Both the position numbers and the translations under genes were made by a program. This document shows positions 48,001 to 48,521 of a stretch of 48,521 nt of DNA, piece after piece; the first letter of the stretch is position 1; each line of letters begins with the position of its first letter. The notes under the pieces are model-generated. The model was not told where the DNA came from, did no database searches, and worked only from the letters and a program-made list of their open reading frames with translations. The stretch is from Streptomyces cucumeris (lineage in GTDB: Bacteria > Actinomycetota > Actinomycetes > Streptomycetales > Streptomycetaceae): positions 10,243 through 58,763 of the forward strand of contig NZ_JANCLX010000009.1 of NCBI RefSeq assembly GCF_024295805.1, written 5' to 3'.

Positions 48001-48347
48001 CGATCAAGGTGCAGGGCATCGGCCCGGTGGTGGGGCTGCGTACCTGGGGCGGGGTGGTCGGGATGACCGGCCGTCATCTGCTGGGCGACGGTACGGCGAT
48101 CACCGTGCCGATGAACGCCGCCTGGTTCGACGCCTACGGCTGGGGCGTGGAGAACCACGGGGTGGAGCCGGACATCGAGGCGCCGCGCTCCCCGGTGGAC
48201 TGGGCCGAGGGGCGCCATCCGCAGCTCGGGGTGGCGGTCCGTACGGCGCTGGAACTGCTGGAGCGCCATCCGGCGGCGAGCCCGCCCGGCTATGCGGACG
48301 TCCCGGATCTGCGGCGCCCCGAACTCCCGCCGCGCAACGGGAACTGA
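45027..48347 (+). CDS. Tricorn-type serine protease (S41 family)
   Basis: A 1106-residue cytosolic protease homologous to archaeal Tricorn, which degrades peptides released by the proteasome. The order is right: two beta-propellers (about 20-330 and 330-680, many DG and SPD turns), helical C1 domain, PDZ domain (about 775-865) and C2 domain. All four catalytic positions can be matched: S759-H760 (GTSHAYV), nucleophile S984 (TSSDGDM) and E1042 (WGVENHGVEPD). Actinobacteria have proteasomes, so a peptide-clearance role is reasonable. The ATG at 45027 lacks a ribosome site; GTG 45036 is an alternative. The stop codon lies inside a tandem repeat. Confidence 0.94.
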   Translation: MGGVSDAHREPPRPGSDHDSAYLRFPHLHGELICFSAEDDLWVAPLAAPGQAPGRAWRLTADRTRVGHPRFSPDGSQIAFTTWRSLDPEIHLVPVDGGPTRRLTYWGSTDARVCGWTPPDADGRSQILAVSSHGQPFSHFSWAYGLATDGGPGGRLPWGPVSDIAVADQDGEHRTLLLTGKPPHEPASWKRYRGGATGRLWLHGTRLLPDIGGHLDSVMFVGDRIAFLSDHEGIGNLYSCLPDGSDLRRHTDHADFYARHASTDGSRVVYQCAGDLWLVDDLAPESVPRRLAVRLGGPRTGRRPYQIPAASHVDSLAVDTTGRASAVCVRGSLYWLTHRDGPARTLSDTPGVRVRLPSVLGATGRVAYVTDAEGEDAIEIGYLPRATEAGESRRLAAGELGRVHEVEPAPDGDLLAVASHDGRLLLVDTSPDGNGEVTELVRSLNGPVGDLAFSPDSAWLAWSHPGIGRSLRSIKIARLSDRTTVDVTNGRFEDEEPVFTSDGRYLAFLSWRGFDPVYDVHTGDLSFPLGCRPYLVPLSSATPSPFALSPEGRPAAGGLDPDDGAAEGDGTVTVEVEGLPSRVTVFPVPASKYSSLYPVSGGGLVWLRWPISGALGETFANPADTSARPTLEHFDLAKAKRSELSAELDWFAVSGDGSRLVVNDEGDLRAVPATESGDGDSTVHIDMRRIQHTVDPAAEWRQAYEEAGRITGAYFWEPDMCGIDWGGVLDQYRPLVERVASPDEFADLLREVMGELGTSHAYVSSARRNEGPAHYQRPIGLLGANLARTKEGAWIVSRILPGESSDSRARSPLAGAGIREGATLTHVDGRPVDPLSGPSPLLTAAGGTTVELTFAPSEGDGPPRRVAVVPLIDDRPLRYQDWVAKRRAVVRELSDGRCGYLHIPDMGGSGWAQFNRDVRREMSLPALIVDVRGNAGGNISELVVEKLTRTVMGWDLTRNAQPVSYTSNAPRGPVVAVADEMTSSDGDMIAAAIKVQGIGPVVGLRTWGGVVGMTGRHLLGDGTAITVPMNAAWFDAYGWGVENHGVEPDIEAPRSPVDWAEGRHPQLGVAVRTALELLERHPAASPPGYADVPDLRRPELPPRNGN

Positions 48348-48444
48348 GCCCGGCTCCGGGTACCGGGAACTGAGCCCGGCTCCGGGTACCGGGAACTGAG
48401 CCCGGCTCCGGGTACCGGGAACTGAGCCCGGCTCCGGGTACGGC
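48341..48444 (+). repeat. Four-copy 26-bp tandem repeat starting within the protease stop region
   Basis: The unit begins GAACTGAGCCCGGCTCC and repeats at 48341, 48367, 48393 and 48419; only the last copy deviates at its end. The first copy supplies the last codon and TGA of the protease gene. Each unit contains CCCGG-CT-CCGGG and GGTACC self-complementary segments. Confidence 0.9.
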
Positions 48445-48447
48445 GAA

Positions 48448-48475
48448 GGGGCGCGCCCCTGTTGGAGCGCGCCCC
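48448..48475 (+). terminator. Terminator after the Tricorn-type protease
   Basis: A perfect 9-bp stem (GGGGCGCGC / GCGCGCCCC) with a 10-base loop follows directly after the tandem repeats, about 100 bp downstream of the stop codon. Confidence 0.75.
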
Positions 48476-48521
48476 GTGGCCCGACCCTCGCGGCGGGGCG
48501 CGGGCGCCCCACCCCCGCAGC

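Overview
This is a 48.5 kb stretch of chromosome from a very high-GC actinomycete, almost certainly a Streptomyces or a close relative. The evidence is the extreme G/C preference at third codon positions, frequent GTG starts, ATGA/GTGA gene overlaps, GC-rich hairpin terminators, and a recognisable Streptomyces core neighbourhood: ppc, a desaturase, the trans-aconitate methyltransferase and its MarR regulator, the galTEK operon, an rpf-type muralytic gene, tatD and a protein mannosyltransferase. I support 40 protein-coding genes. I saw no rRNA, tRNA or CRISPR array and no complete transposase gene.

Layout. 1-6.6 kb: PEP carboxylase; a desaturase-TetR operon; a VOC protein and trans-aconitate methyltransferase divergent from the TamR-type MarR regulator. 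6.6-14.1 kb: the galactose region (galT-galE-galK, divergent sodium:solute symporter with a small membrane partner), bracketed by two orphan LuxR-type response regulators, one with a degenerate receiver. 14.3-24.2 kb: a minus-strand housekeeping block with a PQQ-like propeller protein, an ABC-F ATPase, ispE, rsmA, an Rpf-like muralytic enzyme, tatD, a zinc-ribbon protein and rsmI. 24.2-27.8 kb: protein O-mannosyltransferase and a penicillin-binding protein. 27.9-31.0 kb: a cupin, an LLM-class oxidoreductase, a YbaK-type deacylase and an EamA transporter.

31.0-37.3 kb is the accessory and most interesting part. A small EACC1 protein is followed after 2 bp by an 862-residue protein that joins a caspase-like protease, one membrane segment and an ABC-transporter-type peptide-binding domain. 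This reads as a membrane receptor whose presumed extracellular sensor could gate a cytoplasmic protease. Converging on it is a three-gene operon (uncharacterised protein, small membrane protein, AAA+ ATPase) preceded by a third orphan LuxR-type regulator.

37.6-48.5 kb: a serine beta-lactamase-fold hydrolase; an ECF nickel/cobalt importer (CbiM-PDGLE, CbiQ, CbiO) with a Nur-like palindrome over its promoter; a TetR-regulated MMPL exporter; and a divergent Tricorn-type protease with a complete catalytic tetrad.

Non-coding structure worth attention: two related miniature inverted-repeat elements (165 and 89 bp) that both abut the TAG stop codon of a neighbouring gene at a CTAG site; two short tandem repeats that include the stop codon of the adjacent gene; and several operator-like palindromes that sit on plausible promoters. 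Functional statements rest on family recognition by eye; no alignment or database search was run.
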